50,874 nt of DNA from an uncultured Selenomonadales bacterium (GTDB taxonomy: Bacteria > Bacillota > Negativicutes > Selenomonadales > Selenomonadaceae): NCBI GenBank assembly GCA_946536925.1, contig CAMNFC010000004.1:1-50874 (forward strand). Reading direction: 5' to 3'. This document shows positions 1 through 6,749 of the stretch, one piece after another. The position numbers and the translations under genes were made by a program. The notes below the pieces were generated by a model. The model saw only the letters and a list, made by a program, of their open reading frames with translations. It was not told the DNA's origin and searched no databases. The first letter of the stretch is position 1; the number at the start of each line of letters is the position of its first letter.

Positions 1-158
1 CGGCCGAATGGGGCGCGATGATGAACAACGGCCGCTCCATGTTGCAAACCGCGCCGTGGATAATCTTGGCTCCCGGCACCGCAATTTTCATAACGGTCGC
101 GACGTTCAATCTTTTGGGTGACAAGCTACGAGATTTTTTCGACGGGCAAAAAATTTAA
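1..158 (+). CDS. ABC transporter permease, DppC/OppC type (C-terminal fragment)
   Basis: The frame from base 3 to the TAA at 156-158 encodes about 51 residues that match the end of dipeptide/oligopeptide ABC permeases. It begins AEWGAMMNNGR and ends NLLGDKLRDFFDGQKI. The AEWG...G(R) segment follows the EAA loop in this family, and the NLLGDxLRD stretch is the usual cytoplasmic tail after the last membrane helix. The protein would form the inner-membrane channel of a peptide or nickel importer with a DppB-type partner. The 5' part lies outside the window, so the substrate cannot be judged. A promoter begins 9 bp after its stop, so the following genes are a separate unit. Confidence 0.8.
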   Translation, partial: AEWGAMMNNGRSMLQTAPWIILAPGTAIFITVATFNLLGDKLRDFFDGQKI

Positions 159-166
159 AAACTTTC

Positions 167-195
167 TTGACAAAATTTGTCCGCAAATATAAAAT
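167..195 (+). promoter_or_regulatory. Sigma-A type promoter for the small secreted protein pair
   Basis: A consensus -35 TTGACA (167-172), a 17-bp spacer and -10 TAAAAT (190-195, five of six consensus bases). The SD GAGGAGG (232-238) lies 8 nt before the ATG at 247. Confidence 0.75.
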
Positions 196-246
196 TCTGT
201 TCAAGAAATTTTCGTTATAAAAAAATTTTTTGAGGAGGGATTTTTT

Positions 247-471
247 ATGAAGAAGTTTGCGTGGTTGATGTTGGCGATGTTTGCGGTGGTGACTTTCGTT
301 TTGCCCGCCTCAAGCGTCGAAGCCCGCATGTGTTTCCGTTGCGACGGCAAAGGCTACATTGAAACTTACGAATACGACTCGAAGACACCCAACTACAGCG
401 GAGGCCCGCGCAAGCCCGGCTACACCAAACGGGAAACTTGCCCCTCTTGCGGCGGCAGCGGTCGAAAGTGA
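247..471 (+). CDS. Small secreted protein with two DnaJ-type CxxCxGxG zinc knuckles
   Basis: A 74-residue protein. Residues 1-26 form a typical signal peptide (Lys pair, hydrophobic core, cleavage after VEA). The mature part is only about 48 residues and holds two knuckles, C29-x2-C32 (CFRCDGKG) and C65-x2-C68 (CPSCGGSG). Their CxxCxGxG form is that of the DnaJ cysteine-rich domain, which binds zinc or acts as a thiol exchange site. Here it would work outside the cytoplasm. There is no J domain. It is followed after 10 bp by another signal-peptide gene and shares its promoter. Function is unknown; a periplasmic thiol or metal role is only an inference from the motif. Confidence 0.75.
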   Translation: MKKFAWLMLAMFAVVTFVLPASSVEARMCFRCDGKGYIETYEYDSKTPNYSGGPRKPGYTKRETCPSCGGSGRK

Positions 472-481
472 GTAACGCGCC

Positions 482-895
482 ATGAAAAAATTTTTCGCGG
501 CAATTCTTTTTGCGTTGATGATTTTGCCCGCGCTGACGGTCGAGGCGGCTTATGTAACTGTGCCGAATTTTTATAACATGGCCGTCAACAAATATCACAA
601 GCGAATCGAATTCAACGGGATGGATCAGCTCTCTCACAACGGCGTGAAATATACGCGCTGGAATTATACCGTGTGCGACGGCGAGACGAGCAAATACGTC
701 AACAAATATTTGAAGCGGCTCGACTCCAAACACAAAATCAGCTTGGTCGGCAGCAACGGCAATAATTGGTTCTTCGTCTACAGCGGCGGGCAAGCAAAAT
801 ATCTCAAGGCTCTTAACGGAAGTTTCCACATTCACGTCGGCGTTTCGGGAAATCGGGTCGTGGTGGATATGGTTGCCGGAATGTATCCTCAATAA
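482..895 (+). CDS. Hypothetical secreted protein, 137 aa
   Basis: The signal peptide spans residues 1-22 (MKKFFAA..., cleavage after VEA). The mature 115 residues are rich in Tyr, Asn and Lys with alternating hydrophobic positions, suggesting a small beta-rich fold. It has one cysteine (in YTVCDGE) and no membrane segment after the signal. I do not recognise a family. It is second in a two-gene unit with the zinc-knuckle protein 10 bp upstream and ends at a strong hairpin terminator. The start is the first ATG after that gene's stop; the SD is weak, so translation may be coupled. Confidence 0.7.
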   Translation: MKKFFAAILFALMILPALTVEAAYVTVPNFYNMAVNKYHKRIEFNGMDQLSHNGVKYTRWNYTVCDGETSKYVNKYLKRLDSKHKISLVGSNGNNWFFVYSGGQAKYLKALNGSFHIHVGVSGNRVVVDMVAGMYPQ

Positions 896-915
896 TTTTC
901 TAAAAAAAAAATTAA

Positions 916-950
916 GCCCCCAATTTTTTTCGGTGGGGGCAATTTTTTTT
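916..950. terminator. Bidirectional intrinsic terminator
   Basis: A seven-pair stem (GCCCCCA at 916-922 with TGGGGGC at 934-940), followed by a T-run on the plus strand and preceded by an A-run (902-910) that gives a U-tract on the minus strand. It ends the secreted pair and amrS, which converge here. Confidence 0.85.
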
Positions 951-954
951 GCGC

Positions 955-1782
955 TCAACAATTTCCGGGATAAACAAAATTTAAATGACGCTTTGCAACT
1001 TCCACGAGCTCATAAATTTTTTCAACGGGCGTCGGCGGAATGTTCGTGACTTTGTAGCGCGGAAAAAATCGGCTCACGTGCAACGGAATATCTTTTGAAA
1101 TTTGAGCCAGCCAGGAAGATTCGCGCTCCATGTCTTCGGCCGAATCGTTCAAAGTCGGGACAATCAGCGTCGTCACTTCCACGTGGCAACTTTTCGCGCA
1201 AAGTTCAATCGTCCGCTTAACCGTCTCGAAATCGCCGCCGAGCACGGAATAAATTTTTTGGCTGAAACCTTTCAGGTCGATGTTGAGCGCGTCGATGAGC
1301 GGCAAAATTTTTTTCAACGCGGCGGGCGCGACGGTTCCGTTGGTGACCAAAACACTTTTCAGCCCGCGAACTTTCAAAAGCTCGGACGTGTCGCGGACAA
1401 ATTCGTAACTTATGAACGGCTCGTTGTAGGTGAAGGCGACGCCGATATTTTTTTGCTCCGCGAGTTCGGCCGCCAACGCGACGAGTTCTTCGGGCGAAAT
1501 TTTTTTCGTCGGGAAAGTCGAATCCGCCATTGAAATTTCAAAGTTCTGGCAAAAAGGACAGTTCAAATTGCAACCGTAGCTGCCGACCGAAAGAATCCGA
1601 CTGCCGGGAAAAAATTTGTACAGCGGCTTCTTTTCAATCGGGTCGAGAGCAATGGAAGTTATCGCGCCGTAGTTGAGCGCAAAAATTTTTTCGCCGTCAT
1701 TGATTCGCGCCCGACACGCGCCGATTTCCCCGACGGCCAGCCGACAATGCTTCGGGCAAATCTCGCAAATTTTTTTCTCCAT
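955..1782 (-). CDS. amrS: AmrS-like radical SAM enzyme (AmmeMemoRadiSam family)
   Basis: A 275-residue radical SAM protein. The [4Fe-4S] motif is C71-x3-C75-x2-C78 (CNLNCPFC). It is preceded by the family's N-terminal cysteine motif (C6, C9, C13, C23: CEICPKHC...GACRAR) and the phrase DPIEKKPLYKFFPG. Later segments (FTYNEPFISYEF, VTNGT, DALNIDLKGF, SRFFP) are also typical. Family members sit with Memo and AMMECR1 proteins and their reaction is poorly defined. Here the partners are absent. The protein ends at VYPGNC, where homologues usually continue with a short Cys-containing tail, so this is a short form. The SD GGAGG is well placed for the ATG. Related pyruvate-formate-lyase activases are less likely given the N-terminal cysteines. 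Confidence 0.8.
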   Translation of the reverse strand: MEKKICEICPKHCRLAVGEIGACRARINDGEKIFALNYGAITSIALDPIEKKPLYKFFPGSRILSVGSYGCNLNCPFCQNFEISMADSTFPTKKISPEELVALAAELAEQKNIGVAFTYNEPFISYEFVRDTSELLKVRGLKSVLVTNGTVAPAALKKILPLIDALNIDLKGFSQKIYSVLGGDFETVKRTIELCAKSCHVEVTTLIVPTLNDSAEDMERESSWLAQISKDIPLHVSRFFPRYKVTNIPPTPVEKIYELVEVAKRHLNFVYPGNC

Positions 1783-1809
1783 GACAAAACCTCCGCGCTT
1801 GTGCTAAGA

Positions 1810-2805
1810 TTATCGCCGACAAAGTTTGATGAGGATTCGCTCCAAAATTTCGACGTTCGCGCGACCCGTCTTGAGTTTGAAGTCCGCCTCCGCCAGCTCG
1901 ACGAAAACTTCTTCCAAAATTTTTTCGCGATAAGTTTTCGCGGTCTCGCCGAGTTTTTGCGCGATGTACGGATTCATTTCCAGCGGCTCGCCCAAACGTC
2001 GTCCGAAAATTCCTTGCGCGATGAAAAATTTTGCTCGCAGGAGCCGGCGCACGTGATTGGCCAGGAGCGTCACGACCAGCGGGATTTTCGGCGGGAACTT
2101 TGCCTGCATTTTCAAAAGGTAAATCGCTTTCTTCAATTTTTTTTCGTCGACGGCGTCGGTCAGCGCGAAATTTGAAACTTCGGGCGGCGCGAGCATATTC
2201 TTCCGCAAATCGGCCGCAGTGATCTCTTTGCCCGTGACGTTGAGCGCGACCTTGTCCAATTCGTTTTCAAGATACCACAGAGAAATTTCCGGCAAAATTC
2301 CGAGCCGCTCGTTGAAGTGTCGCCGAGCCTCGCCGCGCATGATTTTTCCCAGCGACAAAAGTTTTTCGTTGAGCCAGTCGTCGACTTCCCACGGCCGCAA
2401 CGGATCCGCCTCCAACGCCGCGCCGACCTGCGAAATTATTTTGTAAAGCTTGCGCCGTTTGTCCGCCGTCTTCGCCGTGAAGATTACAAAATTTTTCGGC
2501 TGCATGTCCCGCAAAATATTTTCGAGCCGTTCAAAATTTTTTTCGCCGCTGAAAAAAGTCGCGTTCTTGACGAGCACAACATTTTTCGAGCCGAAGAACG
2601 GCGAGCTGTCAATCGCGCTGATAATTTCGCCGGCCGCGGGCTTCGTGTCGCAATCAAAAATCGTCAGCTCGGTTGCCTTGTCGACGTCGAGCCGCTCAAA
2701 AATTTTTTCCCGCGCCTTGTCAATAAAAAAAGTTTCCGCGCCGCTGAGGAGATAAACATTTTTGACTTCGCCGTCGAGCGCGCTCATAAATTCTTTGAAC
2801 TTCAT
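1810..2805 (-). CDS. holA: DNA polymerase III subunit delta
   Basis: A 331-residue protein of normal length for the delta clamp-loader subunit, which opens the beta clamp during loading. N-terminal features are the YLLSGAETFFIDKAREKI segment (the family's degenerate nucleotide-binding start) and ILRDMQPKNFVIFTA. The middle has the WxxxKLLSLG...ARRHFNE helices and LWYLENELDKV. The C-terminus follows the LLANHVRRLLRAKFF pattern. It is read divergently from alr with only 27 bp between starts, so each gene's promoter must lie inside the other. The SD GAGGTG lies 5 nt before the ATG. It is a single housekeeping gene with no comE or rpsT neighbour as in many Firmicutes. Confidence 0.9.
   Translation of the reverse strand: MKFKEFMSALDGEVKNVYLLSGAETFFIDKAREKIFERLDVDKATELTIFDCDTKPAAGEIISAIDSSPFFGSKNVVLVKNATFFSGEKNFERLENILRDMQPKNFVIFTAKTADKRRKLYKIISQVGAALEADPLRPWEVDDWLNEKLLSLGKIMRGEARRHFNERLGILPEISLWYLENELDKVALNVTGKEITAADLRKNMLAPPEVSNFALTDAVDEKKLKKAIYLLKMQAKFPPKIPLVVTLLANHVRRLLRAKFFIAQGIFGRRLGEPLEMNPYIAQKLGETAKTYREKILEEVFVELAEADFKLKTGRANVEILERILIKLCRR
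2762..2790 (+). promoter_or_regulatory. Candidate promoter for alr inside holA
   Basis: -35 TTGACT (2762-2767), a 17-bp spacer and -10 CATAAA (2785-2790). It is a moderate match, but the only plausible plus-strand pair close to alr, whose divergent neighbour leaves no intergenic room. Confidence 0.4.
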
Positions 2806-2816
2806 GCTGTCACCTC

Positions 2817-2823
2817 AAGGAGA
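2817..2823 (+). promoter_or_regulatory. RBS that fixes the alr start
   Basis: AAGGAGA lies 9 nt before the ATG at 2833. The open frame extends far upstream through holA antisense, but only this ATG has an SD and matches the N-terminus of alanine racemases. Confidence 0.75.
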
Positions 2824-2832
2824 TGTTTTAAA

Positions 2833-3942
2833 ATGATTTTTCGCGACGTCCGCGCCGAGATCGACCTCGACGCCATCCGCCACAATTTTACGCAAATCCG
2901 CCGCCGAATCAATCCCGCGTCCAAACTTTGCGCCGTCGTCAAGGCCAACGCTTACGGGCACGGCGCGGTTGAAGTTTCAAAAGTTGCCGTCGAGTGCGGA
3001 GCAGATTTTTTGGCGGTCGCCACCGTCGACGAGGGTTTGGAACTTCGCCGCGAAAATTTTTCTTTGCCGATTTTGATTTTGGGATTGGTTCCGCACAGCT
3101 CGGCAGAAATTATCGTCGAAAAAAATTTGACTGCTGCCGTCGCGGATTTTTCTCTCGCCGAAAAAATTTCAGCCGCCGCCGTCAAATTCGACACGCCCGC
3201 GAAAGTTCATCTGAAAATTGAAACGGGCATGGGCAGAATCGGAATTGCTCCCTCGGAAGCCGTTGAGCTTGCAAAAAAAATTTCACGCCTGCCGAACGTC
3301 GAGCTTGAAGGAATTTTTTCTCACTTCGCGGACGCCGACAATCTCGACAGAACTTTCACGAACCGCCAGATAAAAATTTTCTCCGACGTCGCAAAAAAAA
3401 TTCGTGCCGTCGTCAACGTAAAAATTTTTCACATCGCCGAATCCGCCGCGGCTCTCGATATCCCCGAAGCTCATTTCGACATGGTGCGTTCGGGAATCAT
3501 AAATTACGGGCTGTATCCTTCCGCCGATGTTCGCCGAACGATTGAGCTCAAGCCGGCCATGAAACTCGTCGCCAAAATTGTTTTCCTTAAAAAAATTTCT
3601 GCGGGCACGTCGATTGGTTACGGCCGAGATTTTGTCACGAAGCGCGATTCTCTGATTGCGACGTTGCCGCTGGGTTACGCCGACGGTTACATCCGCGCGT
3701 ACAAAAATTTTCACGCCGAAGTTCGCGGAAAGCTTGCGCCTCTTGCCGGGCGAGTTTGCATGGATCAGACGATGCTCGACGTGACGGACGTTGACGGCGT
3801 AAAAATCGGCGACGAAGTAATTTTGTTCGGCTCGGATTTAATTTCGATTGACGAGGCCGCCCGCCACTTGCAAACGATAAATTACGAGGTGACTTGTCTG
3901 GTCTCCGAAAGAGTGCCGCGGGTTTTTCTCAACGCGAAATAA
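2833..3942 (+). CDS. alr: Alanine racemase
   Basis: A 369-residue PLP enzyme that interconverts L- and D-alanine in the cytoplasm, supplying D-Ala for the MurC/Ddl protein encoded further along. The PLP lysine is K37 in the signature VVKANAYGHGA. The start RAEIDLDAIRHNF is typical. Other marks are KIETGMGRIG, the HFDMVRSGIINYGLYP loop, the catalytic tyrosine in SIGYGRDF, and GRVCMDQTMLDVT near the C-terminus. Length is normal (360-390). It is divergent to holA and converges on the deacetylase gene, with only 8 bp between their stops. Confidence 0.95.
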   Translation: MIFRDVRAEIDLDAIRHNFTQIRRRINPASKLCAVVKANAYGHGAVEVSKVAVECGADFLAVATVDEGLELRRENFSLPILILGLVPHSSAEIIVEKNLTAAVADFSLAEKISAAAVKFDTPAKVHLKIETGMGRIGIAPSEAVELAKKISRLPNVELEGIFSHFADADNLDRTFTNRQIKIFSDVAKKIRAVVNVKIFHIAESAAALDIPEAHFDMVRSGIINYGLYPSADVRRTIELKPAMKLVAKIVFLKKISAGTSIGYGRDFVTKRDSLIATLPLGYADGYIRAYKNFHAEVRGKLAPLAGRVCMDQTMLDVTDVDGVKIGDEVILFGSDLISIDEAARHLQTINYEVTCLVSERVPRVFLNAK

Positions 3943-3950
3943 TTTTTCCG

Positions 3951-4715
3951 TCAAAAAAAATTTCTGAGCTTGGCGAAAAATTTTGCCTTCCACAGCCGAA
4001 ATTTAAATTCCGTCAGCCCGAAGCGCGGCTTGCGAATGTGAACGCGATAAAGTTCAAAAGGATTCGTCTGCAAGGTGTTCAAGCCGGCCTCGCCCGTCAC
4101 GGCCGTCAAATAATTTTCTTCGCGCAAAATTTTTTCCAGCTCCGCGTTGAACGCGCCGTTCGGATAAGACAGGCTGCAAATGGGCTCCAGGCCGCTCCAC
4201 TCCAAAAAAATTTTTGACTCGCGAACTTGTCTGCGGCGGAAAATTTCGTCCAAAGAAGTCAGCGCAATGTGATCCGACGTGTGCGAGCCGATTTCGATTC
4301 CGCGCCGCTGCATATCCTTTACCTGTTCGAGCGTCAGGTAATTTTTTTTGCCCAGCTCGTTGGTGATGACGTAGACGACCGCCGTCATTTTATGAGCCTC
4401 CAAAATCGGCAACATCTCCGTGTAATTGTCCTCGTAGCCGTCGTCGAAGGTCAGCACGATCGGTTTGTCGGGAAGATTTTTATAACCGCGCACGGCGTGC
4501 ATGAAATCGACCAAAGTTATCGTCGTATAGCCTTGCGATTGAAGATAATCCAGTTGCGCGGCGAAATCGGCGGGCGGCACGTTGTACATCTCAAAGCCGG
4601 GTTCGGGCGGCGCGTCCGTCACTTGATGATATTCCAAAATGGGGAAGCCTTCGGGCTCCGGCGAGAAAAAAAATATCGCGGCCAAAATCAAAATCGCTCC
4701 GCCGAAAAATTTCAA
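3951..4715 (-). CDS. Membrane-anchored polysaccharide deacetylase (NodB fold)
   Basis: A 254-residue protein from a TTG start. The GAGGTG SD (4724-4729) overlaps an in-frame GTG at 4724, so the TTG 6 nt downstream is preferred. Residues 4-18 form a hydrophobic N-terminal anchor or signal. NodB motifs follow: LTFDDGYEDNY (D91-D92, general base and metal ligand), GSHTSDH (H145, H149, metal ligands) and SYPNGAFN. Such enzymes remove N- or O-acetyl groups from cell-wall or capsule sugars outside the membrane; the polymer cannot be told from sequence. It has its own promoter and is separated from the Nudix gene by a terminator. Confidence 0.85.
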   Translation of the reverse strand: MKFFGGAILILAAIFFFSPEPEGFPILEYHQVTDAPPEPGFEMYNVPPADFAAQLDYLQSQGYTTITLVDFMHAVRGYKNLPDKPIVLTFDDGYEDNYTEMLPILEAHKMTAVVYVITNELGKKNYLTLEQVKDMQRRGIEIGSHTSDHIALTSLDEIFRRRQVRESKIFLEWSGLEPICSLSYPNGAFNAELEKILREENYLTAVTGEAGLNTLQTNPFELYRVHIRKPRFGLTEFKFRLWKAKFFAKLRNFF

Positions 4716-4733
4716 GTCAATCACCTCGACGAT

Positions 4734-4763
4734 ATTTTATCACGCCGAAAAATTTTTTTGCAA
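4734..4763 (-). promoter_or_regulatory. Promoter for the polysaccharide deacetylase
   Basis: On the minus strand: -35 TTGCAA (4758-4763), an 18-bp spacer and -10 TAAAAT (4734-4739), with TGA immediately before the -10 giving an extended TGn element. Confidence 0.55.
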
Positions 4764-4784
4764 TGTTCGGCTCACTCGTCAAAA

Positions 4785-4817
4785 AAAAATTATCCCCCAA
4801 GCGCGGGGGATTTTTTG
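4785..4817. terminator. Intrinsic terminator after the Nudix gene
   Basis: A seven-pair stem ATCCCCC (4792-4798) / GGGGGAT (4805-4811) with a six-base loop. The A-run on its left gives a U-tract for minus-strand transcripts from the Nudix gene, and T-residues lie on its right. It is nearly the same hairpin as at 9616-9634. Confidence 0.85.
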
Positions 4818-4835
4818 TCTGCAAAAATTTTTCGT

Positions 4836-5402
4836 TCACTTCTTGAGCAAAATTTGTTTGGCGAGGAGGAGAATCGCCACGGCGGATTTTGCGTCAAAAA
4901 TTTTTCCGCTCTCGACCATTTGCACGGCGGCGGTGAGCGGAACTTTCACGGCGTTGATGAATTCGTCGGAATCGGGGTGAATTTTCCCGGCCGTCAAATC
5001 CGTTGCGGCGTAAAGATGAATGTACTCGTCGGTGAAGCCCACGGTCGTTGCAATCGTCGTGAGCTTCCAAAATTTTCCTGCGGTGTAGCCCGTCTCCTCG
5101 GAAAGTTCGCGTTTGGCGCACTCGATCGGGTCTTCGCCCGCGACGTCGAGTTTTCCGGCGGGAATTTCCAACGTGACGCGTCCGACGGGATAACGAAATT
5201 GCCGCACGAGAATAATTTGATTGTCGGGCAAGAGAGGAATGACCGCCGACGCGCCGGGGTGTTCGATCCATTCGCGCGTAGCCGTGTGACCGTTGGGCAG
5301 CTCGACTTCATCTTTGTGCACGTGAAGCAGCACGCCGTCGAAAACTTTTTCGCCCGAAATTTTTTTCTCGACCAAAGTTTTATCTTCGTTGTCAATCAAC
5401 AT
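4836..5402 (-). CDS. nudF: Nudix hydrolase, ADP-ribose pyrophosphatase type
   Basis: A 188-residue protein that would cleave ADP-ribose to AMP and ribose 5-phosphate using Mg2+. The Nudix box lies at residues 83-106 and contains RELSEETGY. Counting from G83, E90 follows after six residues instead of the canonical five, a one-residue insertion. The GRVTLEIPAGKLD lead-in and REWIEHPGASAVIPLL are typical of the NudF/YqkG family. The SD GAGGAG lies before the ATG. It is a single gene, divergent from the FlhB-like gene. Another nucleoside-diphosphate sugar could be the substrate. Confidence 0.88.
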   Translation of the reverse strand: MLIDNEDKTLVEKKISGEKVFDGVLLHVHKDEVELPNGHTATREWIEHPGASAVIPLLPDNQIILVRQFRYPVGRVTLEIPAGKLDVAGEDPIECAKRELSEETGYTAGKFWKLTTIATTVGFTDEYIHLYAATDLTAGKIHPDSDEFINAVKVPLTAAVQMVESGKIFDAKSAVAILLLAKQILLKK

Positions 5403-5471
5403 TTTAATCGCTCCTCAAAAAATTTTTCCGAAAATAATTTTGCCACAAAGCCGGCTCAAAATCAATGCGCC

Positions 5472-5500
5472 TTGACGGTTTCAACGGCGACAAATATAAT
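5472..5500 (+). promoter_or_regulatory. Promoter for the FlhB-like gene
   Basis: -35 TTGACG (5472-5477), a 17-bp spacer and a perfect -10 TATAAT (5495-5500), placed 31 bp before the ATG at 5532. Confidence 0.75.
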
Positions 5501-5531
5501 TTGAGAAATTACTCGGCAAGGATGATGAATC

Positions 5532-5870
5532 ATGGACGAAAGACCAACGAGCGTCGCGCCGCAAAGAAAAGCCGTCGCGCTCAAATATGAAGCCGAACGA
5601 GACCTCGCGCCAAAAGTCATTGCCAAAGGTCGCGGACACGTCGCCGAACACATTTTGGAAACCGCACAAAAAAATGCCGTGCCCGTCTATCAGGACAAGA
5701 CGCTGGTGAACATGTTGATGGCCTTGGAGATTGACCGCGAGATTCCGCCCGAACTTTACAAGGCGATTGCCGAAGTCATGGCTTACGTCTACAAAATGGA
5801 CAAGTCGCACGGGCAAGCCGCCGCCGCAAGAAGATTGGCCGCCCAACGTCGACGCTCAAGTTTATTTTAA
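5532..5870 (+). CDS. Free-standing FlhB-like cytoplasmic domain (EscU/YscU/FlhB family)
   Basis: A 112-residue protein equivalent to the part of FlhB after its self-cleavage site. The strand VALKYE is followed by APKVIAKGRGHVAEHI, the NAVPVYQDKTLVNMLMALEIDREIPPELYKAIAEVMAYVY block and a basic tail. In FlhB this domain switches the flagellar export gate from rod/hook to filament substrates. Here the four membrane helices are missing and the NPTH cleavage motif is replaced (QRKA before VALKYE), so it cannot self-cleave. Such FlhB-like proteins occur in flagellated Firmicutes beside true FlhB. The SD AAGGAT lies before the ATG. Its end overlaps the convergent permease gene by 4 bp. Confidence 0.85.
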   Translation: MDERPTSVAPQRKAVALKYEAERDLAPKVIAKGRGHVAEHILETAQKNAVPVYQDKTLVNMLMALEIDREIPPELYKAIAEVMAYVYKMDKSHGQAAAARRLAAQRRRSSLF

Positions 5871-6673
5871 CGGAGGAATTTCGGCTTCAAGATCAACGTG
5901 ACAAAATAAATCGTCGCCGCGAAAACCACAATCGTTGCGCCCGCCGCAGAATTTATTTCGTACGCCGTGACCAAACCCGCCAAGCCCGAAATCAAAGCCG
6001 CCAGCACGCTCAAAAGATGATAGCTCTTGACGGAATTTGTGACGTTGCGCGCGGCCGCCGCCGGCAAAACCAAAAGCGCGTTGATGATTAAAATTCCGAC
6101 CCACTGAATGCTCAACGCCACCACGACCGCCAACAGCACCGCGAAAATCGATTCGACCCGCTGAGTTTTTATCCCGCGCGAACGAGCCAGCGTCGAGTTC
6201 ACGGAAAGAATCAGCAGCCGATTGAAAAGAATCGCCCAGCTCACGAAAACGATTAACGCCACGGCCGCCAAAGAAATTAAATCGTCGCGCGTGATTGAGA
6301 GCAGGTCGCCGATTAAAAAGCGCGAAAATTTATTGAACTGCCCGCCGGCCGACATAATCATCAAACCGAGCGCGATTGCCGTCGAAGAGAAAACGCCGAT
6401 GACCGTATCCGCCCCCGCGTGCGATTTATTTTTTATGTAAGTTATCAAAAGTGCGAAGCCGACGGAAAATCCCAGCAGCCCGAAAATTTCCGAGCCGACA
6501 CCGAGCAGCGCACCGATTGCAATTCCCGTGAACGCGCCGTGACCGAGCGAATCCGAGAAAAAAGCCATGCGATTTGAAACGACCATCGTCGAGAGCAACC
6601 CGAAAAGCGGCGTCACCAAAATCACGGCGATTAAAGCGTTGCGCATGAATTCATATTCAAACAAAATAATCAA
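5867..6673 (-). CDS. Zinc/manganese ABC transporter permease (ZnuB/MntB family)
   Basis: 268 residues from a TTG start at 6673, chosen because it yields [16 protein letters not shown], the family's usual first helix, and lies within the mRNA of the promoter at 6706-6733. An ATG at 6646 (259 residues) is the alternative; neither has a clear SD. There are seven to eight membrane helices. Family marks are [19 protein letters not shown] and [20 protein letters not shown]. It would form the membrane channel for Zn2+, Mn2+ or Fe2+ import. No ATPase or metal-binding lipoprotein gene is adjacent, which is unusual for this family. Confidence 0.85.
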   Translation of the reverse strand: MIILFEYEFMRNALIAVILVTPLFGLLSTMVVSNRMAFFSDSLGHGAFTGIAIGALLGVGSEIFGLLGFSVGFALLITYIKNKSHAGADTVIGVFSSTAIALGLMIMSAGGQFNKFSRFLIGDLLSITRDDLISLAAVALIVFVSWAILFNRLLILSVNSTLARSRGIKTQRVESIFAVLLAVVVALSIQWVGILIINALLVLPAAAARNVTNSVKSYHLLSVLAALISGLAGLVTAYEINSAAGATIVVFAATIYFVTLILKPKFLR

Positions 6674-6705
6674 CTCTATTTTAAAATTCGTGATACTAAG
6701 CGCAG

Positions 6706-6733
6706 ATTGTATCAGCTTTGAAATTCTTTGCAA
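6706..6733 (-). promoter_or_regulatory. Promoter for the ZnuB-type permease
   Basis: On the minus strand: -35 TTGCAA (6728-6733), a 16-bp spacer and -10 TACAAT (6706-6711) preceded by TGA (extended -10). It overlaps the leader of the divergent DUF711 gene. Confidence 0.55.
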
Positions 6734-6736
6734 GTC

Positions 6737-6742
6737 AGGAGG
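6737..6742 (+). promoter_or_regulatory. RBS that fixes the TTG start of the DUF711 gene
   Basis: A perfect AGGAGG lies 7 nt before TTG at 6750. The open frame extends to 6567, but the protein after this TTG begins [13 protein letters not shown], the standard N-terminus of the family. Confidence 0.8.
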
Positions 6743-6749
6743 AAATAAT

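Noticed and set aside
2317-2832. An N-terminal extension of alr
   Set aside because: It is antisense to holA, and the SD plus family alignment place the start at 2833.
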